From Actinophytocola sp036402745 (GTDB lineage: Bacteria; Actinomycetota; Actinomycetes; Mycobacteriales; Pseudonocardiaceae), in assembly GCF_036402745.1 (NCBI RefSeq), contig NZ_DASWSJ010000158.1, positions 1 to 23,960 of the forward strand: a stretch of 23,960 nt of DNA, read 5' to 3'. Position 1 is the stretch's first letter. The number at the start of each line of letters is the position of its first letter. The position numbers were made by a program, and so were the translations under genes. Shown piece by piece: positions 14,553 through 22,040 of this stretch. The notes below the pieces were generated by a model. That model saw nothing but the letters and a program-made list of their open reading frames with translations, did no database searches and had not been told where the DNA came from.

Positions 14553-15732
14553 CCGCGCCGATCACCGCGCCGACCGCGATCAGCTTCCACTCGTCCTGCC
14601 GGAACGCGGGGCGCAGCAGGCCTTCGTACTCGATGCGGGTGAGCCGGCGCATGCGGGTGGCGATCGTGTCGCGGATGTCGAGGGCCTCGGTCGCGTAGTC
14701 CGTGGCGTGCTTGATCGTGTCGGGCAGGTAGCGCATGGCCCGGTCGGCGGCGGCGTGCTTCATCCGCTGGTACCGCTCGGCCCCGACGGCCACCGTGATG
14801 ACAGGCCTGGCGGCGCCGGCCTGCTCGTCGATGGTCCGCAGCACCGTTTCGTGGATCATGCCGAGCAGCCGGTCGGCCCTTGGCCCGGTGAGGACGGCCG
14901 CGAGGATGTTGGGCACGGTCATCACCTCGCGGGCGACGATCTCCGCGTACTGCTTCGCCACCTCGTCCCGCCGGCGCTGGAACACGCCTTGCAGCCGCAG
15001 CGGCCCGATCCGCTTGGGGCGGCGGGGAAAGAAGACGAGCTTGATGGCGAGCCAGTCGGTGAACCACCCGATGGCCGCGCCGAACAGCGGCAGCACGAGC
15101 GGGTTCTTGGTGACCGCCCACACGACGGTCTGGACGAGCCCGAGCACGAGTCCGAAGTAGACCCCACAGCGGGCGATGAAGGCCATCTCGGGCTTGGAGA
15201 TGTCCCGGATGAGCCTGATGAGCAGCGCCTTGTCCCGGGTGAGCGCGTCGACGGCGACCTGCCGGATGTCGAGGACGTCGTCGATGTTCTCCTGGATCTC
15301 GGCCATGATCCGCTTGACCATCAGCGGGGACCCGGCCTGCACCTGCTTGACGAGGACCTCCTGCGCGAGTGGTGGCAGCAGCTCCCAGAGCCCGGGCTGG
15401 TACTCCCGCATCACCTCCCGAGCCACCTCGTCGACGACGACGAGCAGCGGCCCCTCGATCTCCTTCGCCAGCCGCCCGGGATCCAGTCGCTGGAAGATCT
15501 CCTTGGTGTCGACGAGCCGCTCGGTGAGCAGGTCGGCGGAGACCCGGATCATCCGCTCGGAGTTCCGCGGCACGACCCCCTGCCACCCGAGCCACGGCTC
15601 CCTGAGTCCGACGAACCGCAGCGGCCGGAACATCATCTCGATGGCCGCCCGCTTGGTGAGATACCCGATGACAGCCGCGATCACCGGCATGGACAGGTAA
15701 ACCTGCCAGTGCGCGAAGAAGTCGTCGGCCAC
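14515..15732 (-). CDS. DUF445 family membrane protein
   Basis: The 405-residue protein carries the DUF445 hallmark twice: IGYLTKRAAIEMMFRPL (about residues 22-38) and IGWFTDWLAIKLVFFP (about 220-236). Hydrophobic segments lie at the N-terminus, in the middle (FGLVLGLVQTVVWAV) and at the extreme C-terminus (LIAVGAVIGAVIGELQVLLLL), with long charged helices between them. The family is widespread and has no established biochemical role. The 3' end overlaps the permease gene in the opposite direction by 38 bases. It is followed upstream on the same strand, 73 bases away, by the MBOAT gene, so readthrough from that gene is possible. Confidence 0.9.
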   Translation of the reverse strand: MADDFFAHWQVYLSMPVIAAVIGYLTKRAAIEMMFRPLRFVGLREPWLGWQGVVPRNSERMIRVSADLLTERLVDTKEIFQRLDPGRLAKEIEGPLLVVVDEVAREVMREYQPGLWELLPPLAQEVLVKQVQAGSPLMVKRIMAEIQENIDDVLDIRQVAVDALTRDKALLIRLIRDISKPEMAFIARCGVYFGLVLGLVQTVVWAVTKNPLVLPLFGAAIGWFTDWLAIKLVFFPRRPKRIGPLRLQGVFQRRRDEVAKQYAEIVAREVMTVPNILAAVLTGPRADRLLGMIHETVLRTIDEQAGAARPVITVAVGAERYQRMKHAAADRAMRYLPDTIKHATDYATEALDIRDTIATRMRRLTRIEYEGLLRPAFRQDEWKLIAVGAVIGAVIGELQVLLLLH

Positions 15733-15805
15733 GACCGGAAGCCCCTCGAGTTCGATGAGGCGAGCAGTATCGCGGACCGCCCCCCGCCCCGCACGTGCGC
15801 CGCGG

Positions 15806-17239
15806 TCAGAATTGGTAGTACAGGAACGGGCTGAATGTGCCCGCAGCCGTCAGGATGGTGGCGTAGAACAGGCCGGCCGTCATCACCGTCACCCGTAGGG
15901 CCGTCGCCGTTCGGGAGCGCGACGACTCCAGCATCGGGCCCGTCACCGGGTGGGCCGGCAGGAAGACGATGGCCAGCGCCAGCAGCAGGATCACCAGGCG
16001 CTGGTTCGTGAACGCCTCCGTCACCAGGTCCGTCGTCCCCGTGAAGTCCGGTAGCAGCATGTGGCCGATCATCGTCAGGGCCTGGGACATGTCCGTCGAA
16101 CGGAAGAAGACCCAGCCCAGGATCACCAGGAGCATCGTCAGGGCGCGGCGCAGCACCACGTGGCCGGCGCGGGTCGGCGAGCGGTCGAGGTGGAAGCCGC
16201 GCTCGATGATCAGCAGGGCGCCGTGGTAGAGGCCCCACACCAGGAACGTCCAGTTCGCGCCGTGCCAGAAACCCGTCAGCACGAAGACGATGCACAGGTT
16301 GCGGTACGTCCGGGCGCTGCCGTGCCGGTTGCCGCCCAGCGGGATGTAGACGTAGTCGCGGAACCAGCGGGACAGCGACATGTGCCACCGCCGCCAGAAC
16401 TCGGTCACGGTCACCGACGAGTACGGGCGCGCGAAGTTCTCCGGCAGCCGGAACCCCAGCATCCGGCCCAGCCCGATCGCCATGTCCGAGTACCCCGAGA
16501 AGTCGAAGTACAGCTGCAGCGTGTACGTCAGCGCCCCCACCCACGCCACCGCGAACGTCATCTCGCCGTTCGGCGTCGAGAAGCACGCGTCGGCGAGCGG
16601 GCTGAGCGAGTCGGCGATGATGACCTTCTTGCACAGCCCCAGCGCGAACCGCGGGAAGCCCGCCGCGATGTCGTCCAGCCGGTGCGTGCGCAGCTGCGGC
16701 AGCTGGTCCGCGATCTCCCGGTACCGCACGATCGGACCGGCGATGAGCTGCGGGAACATCGAGATGTAGGTGGCGTAGGACACCGGCTGGCGCAGCGCCG
16801 GGCGCTCACCGCGGTAGATGTCCACGACGTAGGAGATGTTGTGGAAGGTGTAGAACGAGATCCCGATCGGCAGCAGCAGGTGCACCACCGGGAAGTCCCC
16901 GCCGAACAGCCGCGCGAAGCCGTCCAGCTGCTGGGTGAGGAAGCCCGCGTACTTCCACACCACGAGCACCGCCACGTCGAACGCGATCACCGCGATCAGC
17001 AGGCCCCGCTTGCGCTTCTTGGCCAGCGCCCACTCGTCCGGCTCGAGTGCCTGCCCCGCCAGGTAGTTCACCACCATGCAGACGAGCAGCAGGATCACCG
17101 TCGGGCCCGCGCCGACCGTGTAGAAGATGAGGCTCGCCACGGCCACGATGCCGTTGCGCCAGGTGCGCGGGCACAACAGCACGAGTGCGAGCACGACGGG
17201 CGTGAAGATCCACAGGAACAACGGGCTGGCGAACGACAT
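15806..17239 (-). CDS. MBOAT-family membrane O-acyltransferase (AlgI/DltB-like)
   Basis: The 477-residue protein has about ten or more hydrophobic segments. The MBOAT core is clear: LPIGISFYTFHNISYVVDIYRG, YFDFSGYSDMAIGLGRMLG, EFWRRWHMSLSRWFRDYVYIPLGGN with His286, and VFVLTGFWHGANWTFLVWG with the catalytic His326; the C-terminus FSPFLYYQF is typical of AlgI-like proteins. Such proteins pass an acyl group across the membrane to an extracytoplasmic partner that modifies a polysaccharide or wall polymer. No AlgJ/AlgX/DltD-like partner sits next to it here. GGGGAGGTGAGGTCGGAGG lies just upstream of the ATG and a possible -10 TAAGGT is at 17278-17273 on the minus strand. Confidence 0.92.
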   Translation of the reverse strand: MSFASPLFLWIFTPVVLALVLLCPRTWRNGIVAVASLIFYTVGAGPTVILLLVCMVVNYLAGQALEPDEWALAKKRKRGLLIAVIAFDVAVLVVWKYAGFLTQQLDGFARLFGGDFPVVHLLLPIGISFYTFHNISYVVDIYRGERPALRQPVSYATYISMFPQLIAGPIVRYREIADQLPQLRTHRLDDIAAGFPRFALGLCKKVIIADSLSPLADACFSTPNGEMTFAVAWVGALTYTLQLYFDFSGYSDMAIGLGRMLGFRLPENFARPYSSVTVTEFWRRWHMSLSRWFRDYVYIPLGGNRHGSARTYRNLCIVFVLTGFWHGANWTFLVWGLYHGALLIIERGFHLDRSPTRAGHVVLRRALTMLLVILGWVFFRSTDMSQALTMIGHMLLPDFTGTTDLVTEAFTNQRLVILLLALAIVFLPAHPVTGPMLESSRSRTATALRVTVMTAGLFYATILTAAGTFSPFLYYQF

Positions 17240-17403
17240 CCTCCGACCTCACCTCCCCGGGAAGGACGCCTGACCTTATCCGAGTCCTACGCACTCACCT
17301 GCCGGAACGCCGCAGCCGGGCAGCGTCGGAGAGGATGACCCTTCTCACCCGGATCGCCACGACCGAACCGAGGGCCGGCGGTGCCTGAACGCGGCGAACC
17401 GGG

Positions 17404-17673
17404 TCAGCCCCGGCGCCAGTCCCGCAGATGGGCCTCGTGCCGCTTGACCAGCTCCGCCACCCGGTAGGGCTGGAAGAGGTAGCCGAACGACAGCTCGCGG
17501 CACCCGGCGCACAGCGTCGCGCACGCCTGGCCGGCCGGGTTGTCCGAGAACCGGTACGCAAGGTCGGGGAACTCCGCGAGCACGACCCGCAGCCCCGACT
17601 CCGTCCCGCAACGCTCACACTTCTCGAGCAGCGGGCACGGCCCGGGATACACGACGTCCATGCCCACCCCCAT
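17404..17673 (-). CDS. Small Cys-rich protein, probable zinc-binding, function unknown
   Basis: The 89-residue protein (77 or so if it starts at ATG 17661, MDVVYPGPC) has six cysteines: CPLLEKCERC (three), then CATLCAGC (three). The CXXC pairs around a central strand-helix region suggest a structural zinc site, but I recognise no family. It ends in a basic helix (VAELVKRHEAHLRDWRRG). It lies 46 bases downstream of rlmB on the same strand, separated by a perfect 22-base palindrome that may end the operon or regulate this gene; TAGGCT at 17691-17686 is a possible own -10. Confidence 0.68.
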   Translation of the reverse strand: MGVGMDVVYPGPCPLLEKCERCGTESGLRVVLAEFPDLAYRFSDNPAGQACATLCAGCRELSFGYLFQPYRVAELVKRHEAHLRDWRRG

Positions 17674-17699
17674 CGTCTGCGGCCCAGCCTAGGACGCGC

Positions 17700-17721
17700 G
17701 ACCCGGGACCGGTCCCGGGTC
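17700..17721. terminator. Perfect 22-base palindrome after rlmB
   Basis: GACCCGGGACC is followed directly by its exact reverse complement. The dyad begins inside the rlmB stop codon and lies upstream of the small Cys-rich gene. As RNA it would fold into a 9-base GC stem with a CCGG loop, fitting an I-shaped terminator or attenuator; as DNA it could be a protein-binding site. Confidence 0.55.
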
Positions 17722-18676
17722 AGGTCCGCCCGGTGACGCGCCGCCGCCGGGCCACCTCGGCCAGCACCACGCCGGCCGCGACCGAGGCGTTCAGCGAGTC
17801 CACGCCCGCGGCCATCGGGATCGACACCGTCTCGTCGCAGGCCTCGCGGACCAGCCGGGACAGGCCGCGGCCCTCCGAGCCCACCACCACGACCAGCGGC
17901 GACGTCGCCAGCGACAGGTCGTCGACGGTGATGGAGCCGTCGGCGTCCAGGCCGACGATCATCATCCCGGCGTCGGCGTACGCGCGCAGCGTGCGGGTGA
18001 GGTTGGTGGCCAGGGCGACGGGGATCTTGGCCGCGGTGCCCGCCGACGTCCGCCACACCACCGCGGTCACCCCGGCGCTGCGCCGCTGCGGCACCAGCAC
18101 CCCGTTGGCCCCGAACGCGGCCGCCGAGCGGATCACCGCACCCAGGTTCCGCGGGTCGGTCACCCCGTCCAGCGCCACCAGCAGCGGCGGCTCCGCGGAC
18201 TCGGTCGCGGCGTCCAGCAGGTCGTCGGGGTGCGCGTACTCGAACGGCGGCATCTGCAGCGACAGGCCCTGGTGCAGCGCCCCACCCGTGAGCCGGTCGA
18301 GCTCGGGCTTGGCCACCTCCAGCACCGAGATCCCGCGGTCGGCCGCCAGCCGCACCGCCTCGGCCACCCGGTCGTCGGCGTCCACGCCGAGCTGCACGTA
18401 CAGCGCCGTGGCCGGCACGTCCGCACGCAGGCACTCGACCACGGGGTTGCGCCCGGCCACCAGCTCGGCGGTCGGCTTGTCCTTCGACCGGCGCTGCGCG
18501 GACCTGGCCTGCGCGGTCGCCCGGCGCTGGGCGGGGTGACCCGGCCGGATCGTCGCGCGCGGCGTCGGGCCCTTGCCCTCCAGGCTCTTCGCGCGCTGGC
18601 CGCCGGAGCCGACGACCGCGCCCTTCTTCGTGCCGGACTTGCGGATCGCGCCCCGGCGCTTGGAGTTTCCAGCCAC
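17720..18676 (-). CDS. rlmB: 23S rRNA (guanosine-2'-O)-methyltransferase RlmB-type (SpoU/TrmH family)
   Basis: From GTG 18676 the protein has 318 residues. A basic, disordered N-terminus of about 75 residues rich in Lys/Arg/Gly is followed by the substrate-binding domain (AGRNPVVECLR...) and the SPOUT catalytic domain with motif 1 LDGVTDPRNLGAVIRSA, motif 2 VVVGSEGRGLSRLV and motif 3 SIPMAAGVDSLNASVAAGVVL, which make the knotted SAM site. It methylates the 2'-O of G2251 (E. coli numbering) in 23S rRNA if orthologous. The GTG lies 1 base after the cysS stop, implying coupled translation. Order cysS-rlmB matches M. tuberculosis Rv3580c-Rv3579c. Confidence 0.93.
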   Translation of the reverse strand: MAGNSKRRGAIRKSGTKKGAVVGSGGQRAKSLEGKGPTPRATIRPGHPAQRRATAQARSAQRRSKDKPTAELVAGRNPVVECLRADVPATALYVQLGVDADDRVAEAVRLAADRGISVLEVAKPELDRLTGGALHQGLSLQMPPFEYAHPDDLLDAATESAEPPLLVALDGVTDPRNLGAVIRSAAAFGANGVLVPQRRSAGVTAVVWRTSAGTAAKIPVALATNLTRTLRAYADAGMMIVGLDADGSITVDDLSLATSPLVVVVGSEGRGLSRLVREACDETVSIPMAAGVDSLNASVAAGVVLAEVARRRRVTGRT

Positions 18677-18677
18677 G

Positions 18678-20063
18678 TCAGCTGTCCTTAAATGTCCACT
18701 GTGGACCATCGGGGGTGTCCTCGATGGTGATGCCGGCGGCCAGCAACCGGTCCCGGATCGCGTCGGCGGCGGTGAAGTCCCGCGCCTTGCGTGCCTTCTG
18801 GCGCTCCTCGAGCAGCTCGCCGACCAGCGCGTCCAGCGCGGCCGCGACCGAGCTGTCCACTGTGGACGACGAGGTCCAGGTCAGCGGGTCCAGGCCGAGC
18901 ACCGCCAGCTGCGCGCGGACCGTCGCCGCCGCCTCGCGGGCGGCCGCGTCGTCGCCCGCGTCCAGCGCGGTGAAGCCGGCCCGTACGGTGGTGTGCACGG
19001 CGGCGAGCGCGGCCGGCGTGCCGAGGTCGTCGTCCATGGCCGCGGTGAACTCGGGACCGACCGAGCCGGGCTCGACCGAACCGGTGCGCGCGGCCACCTT
19101 CTGCACGAACGACTCGACCCGCTGGTAGGCGCGCACCGACTCCTCGAGCGCGGGCAGCGAGTACTCGATCGTCGACCGGTAGTGCGGCGCCACCAGGTAG
19201 TACCGCAGCTCCTGCGGCCGCACCTGGCGCACCATCTCCGGGATCGACACGACGTTGCCCAGCGACTTCGACATCTTCTCGCCGGCCATCCCGACGATCC
19301 CGTTGTGCATCCAGAACCGGGCGAACCCGTGCCCGGCCGCGCGGGACTGGGCCAGCTCGTTCTCATGATGCGGGAACACCAGGTCGAGCCCGCCGCCGTG
19401 GATGTCGAACTCGCCGCCCAGGTAGGTCAGCGCCATCGCCGAGCACTCCAGGTGCCAGCCCGGCCGCCCCGGCCCCCACGGCGTCGGCCACGACGGCTCA
19501 CCCGGCCGCGCGCCCTTCCACAACGTGAAGTCGCGCGGGTCGCGCTTGCCCTCCGCGGCCGTCTCGCCCTGCTGGACCTCGTCGAGCTTCTGCCCCGACA
19601 GCGCCCCGTACTCGGCAAAAGAGCGCACCGCGAAGTACACGTCGCCGGCCGCCGCGTAGGCGTGGCCGCCGTCGATGAGCTGCTGGATCATCTCGGCCAT
19701 CTGCGTGACGTGCCCGGTGGCGCGGGGCGCGATCGAGGCCGGCAGCACGCCGAGCGTGGTGTAGGCGTCGTCGAACTCGCGCTCGTACCTCGCCGACCAC
19801 TCCCACCACGGCGTGTCGTGCTGGGCCGCCTTGGTCAGGATCTTGTCGTCCACGTCCGTGACGTTGCGCACGAGCGTGACCGCGTGTCCCTGGTGGGTGA
19901 GCCAGCGGCGCAGCACGTCGTAGTTCAGCGCGCCGCGCATGTGCCCGATGTGCGGCGGTCCTTGCGGCGTGGGCCCACACACGTAGATCGACGCCGTTGC
20001 GTGCCGCACGGGATGGAACTCCCGCACGCTCCGGCTCGCGGTGTCGAACAAATGTAAGCTCAC
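18678..20063 (-). CDS. cysS: Cysteine--tRNA ligase
   Basis: The 461-residue class I synthetase charges tRNA-Cys. The HIGH motif is PHIGH (38-41), KMSKS is at 263-267, and the zinc site uses Cys29 (VCGPTP), Cys in HLECSA, and His/Glu in FPHHENE. The DALR-type anticodon domain is at the C-terminus. The start is GTG 20063, with AGGAAGAG about 10 bases upstream. Two copies of the palindromic word TCCACTGTGGA fall inside the 3' part of the gene, one at the very end. The gene sits between ispF (36 bases upstream) and rlmB (1 base downstream). Confidence 0.96.
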   Translation of the reverse strand: MSLHLFDTASRSVREFHPVRHATASIYVCGPTPQGPPHIGHMRGALNYDVLRRWLTHQGHAVTLVRNVTDVDDKILTKAAQHDTPWWEWSARYEREFDDAYTTLGVLPASIAPRATGHVTQMAEMIQQLIDGGHAYAAAGDVYFAVRSFAEYGALSGQKLDEVQQGETAAEGKRDPRDFTLWKGARPGEPSWPTPWGPGRPGWHLECSAMALTYLGGEFDIHGGGLDLVFPHHENELAQSRAAGHGFARFWMHNGIVGMAGEKMSKSLGNVVSIPEMVRQVRPQELRYYLVAPHYRSTIEYSLPALEESVRAYQRVESFVQKVAARTGSVEPGSVGPEFTAAMDDDLGTPAALAAVHTTVRAGFTALDAGDDAAAREAAATVRAQLAVLGLDPLTWTSSSTVDSSVAAALDALVGELLEERQKARKARDFTAADAIRDRLLAAGITIEDTPDGPQWTFKDS

Positions 20064-20099
20064 GGGTCTTCTCTTCCTGTGGGAGGCAGGACTACGAGA

Positions 20100-20573
20100 C
20101 TAGTCGCGCGGGACCAGACACGCGGTCGCGACCGCCGCGACGCCCTCGCCGCGGCCGGTGAGGCCCAGCCCGTCCGTGGTGGTGCCGGACACCGAGACCG
20201 GGCCGCCGAGCGCCGCCGAGAGGACCTGCTCGGCCTCCGCGCGCCGCTTGCTGATCTTCGGTGCGTTGCCGATGACCTGGACCGCGGCGTTGCCCAGCAG
20301 GTAGCCGGCCGCCTCGAACCGGGACCGCACCTCGGCGAGCAGCTCGACGCCGTGCGCGCCCGACCAGTGGGGATCGCCGGTGCCGAACACCGCGCCGAGG
20401 TCGCCGAGCCCGGCCGCGGACAGCAGCGCGTCGCAGAGCGCGTGCGCCGCGACGTCGCCGTCGGAGTGCCCCGCGCAGCCGTCGACGCCGTCCCAGCGCA
20501 GGCCGGCGATCCAGCACTCCCGGCCGGACTCCCGCGGGTGCACGTCGGTGCCGATCCCGACCCGGGGGGTCAC
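20100..20573 (-). CDS. ispF: 2-C-methyl-D-erythritol 2,4-cyclodiphosphate synthase
   Basis: The 157-residue enzyme performs the cyclisation step of the MEP isoprenoid pathway. The metal ligands are in GTDVHP (Asp and His) and in GHSDGDVAAHALCDALL (His); the C-terminal TTTDGLGLTGRGEG is the nucleotide/product-binding signature. GTG 20573 overlaps the ispD stop (GTGA), which fixes the start and suggests coupled translation of two consecutive-branch enzymes. Length and motifs are normal for actinobacterial IspF. Confidence 0.94.
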   Translation of the reverse strand: MTPRVGIGTDVHPRESGRECWIAGLRWDGVDGCAGHSDGDVAAHALCDALLSAAGLGDLGAVFGTGDPHWSGAHGVELLAEVRSRFEAAGYLLGNAAVQVIGNAPKISKRRAEAEQVLSAALGGPVSVSGTTTDGLGLTGRGEGVAAVATACLVPRD

Positions 20574-21247
20574 GACCCGGCCCCGAGCAGCGCCTCGGCG
20601 ACCGCGAGGTCGAAGGGTGTGCCGACCTTCATCGCGGCCGGGTGCCCGGGCACGGTCGACACCGGCACGCCGAGCCGCTCGGCGTCGTCGATCCCGTCGG
20701 CCGCGGCCAGCACGTCCACGGTGAAGCCTTGGGGCGTCTGCACGGACCGCAGCTGGGCACGGCTGACCGTCTCGGTGATGATCTCGTCCGCGTCGACGCG
20801 CTTGACGGTGTCCGCGACCGGCAGCACCGGCACGACCGCGGGTGCGCCGCCGGCCACCGCGGCCACGACCGCCCGGACCAGCTCCGGCGGGCTGAACGCC
20901 CGCGTGACGTCGTGGACCAGCACGACGGAGAGGTCGGGCGACTCGGCCAGCGCGGCCTTCAGCGCCAGGCGCACCGACTCGCCGCGGTCGGCCCCGCCGG
21001 GCACCACGAGCGCGTCGGCGTTCGCGTCGGCGAGGGCCGCGCGCACGATGTCCACATGCGACACAGGCGCCGCAACGACGACGCGCCGCACGCAACCCGC
21101 GTTGAGCAGGCCGCGTACGGCGTGTACGACGAGCGGAACCCCGCGGACTCGGACGAGCGCCTCAGGGTCGCGGTTACCAAAGCGCTCACCTAGCCCCGTT
21201 GCGGGGACGAGCGCGACGGCTTCCGCGTCGATTCTGTTGTTGCTCAG
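20570..21247 (-). CDS. ispD: 2-C-methyl-D-erythritol 4-phosphate cytidylyltransferase, with a probable CTG start and altered active site
   Basis: Between the carD stop (21254) and the conserved N-terminal strand there is no in-frame ATG, GTG or TTG. The best start is CTG 21247 (LSNNRIDAEAVALVPATGLGERF), giving 225 residues, a normal IspD length; starting at the first conventional codon, GTG 21091, would delete the CTP-binding strand. Conserved pieces include LVHDVTRA, PVADTVKRVD, RSVQTPQGF and MKVGTPFDLA. Two positions are odd when aligned to E. coli: the PK of the CTP loop (Lys27) is PE (Glu29 here), and the Thr of TDEAS (Thr189) is Ile (IDDAE). Arg20, Asp106, Arg109, Thr140, Arg157 and Lys213 equivalents appear kept. 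The position in the carD-ispD-ispF-cysS operon supports the call. It starts 6 bases after carD. Confidence 0.85.
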   Translation of the reverse strand: MSNNRIDAEAVALVPATGLGERFGNRDPEALVRVRGVPLVVHAVRGLLNAGCVRRVVVAAPVSHVDIVRAALADANADALVVPGGADRGESVRLALKAALAESPDLSVVLVHDVTRAFSPPELVRAVVAAVAGGAPAVVPVLPVADTVKRVDADEIITETVSRAQLRSVQTPQGFTVDVLAAADGIDDAERLGVPVSTVPGHPAAMKVGTPFDLAVAEALLGAGS

Positions 21248-21253
21248 GGCCGG

Positions 21254-21745
21254 CTAGACCGACGCCGTGGCGAGGACCTCATCGAGGATCACCTCGGCCT
21301 TGCCCTCATCCGTGCCCTCGGCCAGCGCCAACTCGCTGACGAGGATCTGCCTGGCCTTTGCGAGCATGCGCTTCTCGCCGGCGGACAATCCGCGATCCTT
21401 CTCGCGCCGCCAGAGGTCGCGCACCACTTCGGCCACCTTGTTCACGTCGCCAGAGGCGAGCTTCTCGAGATTGGCCTTGTACCGCCGGGACCAGTTGGTC
21501 GGCTCCTCGGTGTGAGGAGCACGCAAGACATCGAAGACACGATTGAGACCCTCTTGGCCGACGACATCCCGAACACCGACGATCTCGGCGTTGTCCGCGG
21601 GAACGCGTACGGTGAGGTCACCCTGCGCGACCTTGAGGACGAGGTACTTCTTCTCCTCGCCCTTGATCACGCGGGTCTCGATTGCTTCGATGAGTGCGGC
21701 ACCGTGGTGCGGGTAGACGACGGTCTCTCCGACCTTGAAAACCAT
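21254..21745 (-). CDS. carD: CarD/CdnL-family RNA polymerase-binding regulator
   Basis: The 163-residue protein has the N-terminal Tudor-like RNA-polymerase interaction domain (VFKVGETVVYPHHGAALIEAIE, with Arg25 and Arg47) and a C-terminal helical DNA-binding domain containing TNWSRRYK with Trp85 and Lys90, the same numbering as the functional residues in M. tuberculosis CarD. It stabilises the open promoter complex, especially at rRNA promoters. AAAGGGGCAGAGGACAC precedes the ATG, and a -10 TAACAT lies about 28 bases upstream. It heads the operon to rlmB. Confidence 0.97.
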   Translation of the reverse strand: MVFKVGETVVYPHHGAALIEAIETRVIKGEEKKYLVLKVAQGDLTVRVPADNAEIVGVRDVVGQEGLNRVFDVLRAPHTEEPTNWSRRYKANLEKLASGDVNKVAEVVRDLWRREKDRGLSAGEKRMLAKARQILVSELALAEGTDEGKAEVILDEVLATASV

Positions 21746-21772
21746 GTGTCCTCTGCCCCTTTCGCTGACTCC

Positions 21773-21778
21773 ATGTTA
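21773..21778 (-). promoter_or_regulatory. Probable -10 element of the carD operon
   Basis: TAACAT on the minus strand fits TANNNT closely and is placed 27 bases before the carD ATG. No clear -35 is visible at 16-18 bases upstream. Confidence 0.45.
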
Positions 21779-21868
21779 ACACGAGCCGGGGTGGGCGTGT
21801 ATCGGACCCACGATCCGTAACCGCAGGTCAGCGGCTACGTGATGAGGCGGCATGGGGTTGACAAATCC

Positions 21869-21887
21869 GCTCGAGGCGTGCTCGAGG
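21869..21887. repeat. Direct repeat GCTCGAGG x2 with an 11-base period, carD-lpqE intergenic
   Basis: GCTCGAGG occurs at 21869-21876 and again at 21880-21887. Each holds the palindrome CTCGAG, so two dyads sit on the same face of the helix about one turn apart, between the divergent carD and lpqE genes. It could be a regulator site; the nearby TTGACA at 21858 has no matching -10. Confidence 0.35.
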
Positions 21888-21999
21888 ATCCGTGACGTAA
21901 TTCCGATCACCGGCGCCACCCATCCACAGTGGACGAGAAATCGCGAAGTCGGTTGGCGTGCCAGGCAGACCACTCGATCGTGGTGTCGGCCGGCACCGC

Positions 22000-22005
22000 T
22001 ACCCT
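22000..22005 (+). promoter_or_regulatory. Possible -10 element of lpqE
   Basis: TACCCT fits TANNNT and lies 35 bases before the ATG at 22041. It gives a short leader containing the ribosome-binding site GAGGAAGG. The -35 is not evident. Confidence 0.35.
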
Positions 22006-22040
22006 TCGGCGTGAGTTGGCCTGCCCGAGGAAGGACCGCG

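Noticed and set aside
16061..17338. Plus-strand open frame of 425 codons antisense to the MBOAT gene
   Set aside because: The minus strand encodes a full MBOAT protein; the plus reading is Arg/Gln/His-rich noise.
17295..18434. Minus-strand open frame of 379 codons over rlmB and the small Cys-rich gene
   Set aside because: It is out of frame with the SpoU motifs of rlmB and translates to Arg/Gly-rich sequence.
20570..21091. ispD starting at GTG 21091
   Set aside because: This would remove the conserved VALVPATGLGERF CTP-binding strand, which is in frame directly upstream; the CTG at 21247 is preferred.
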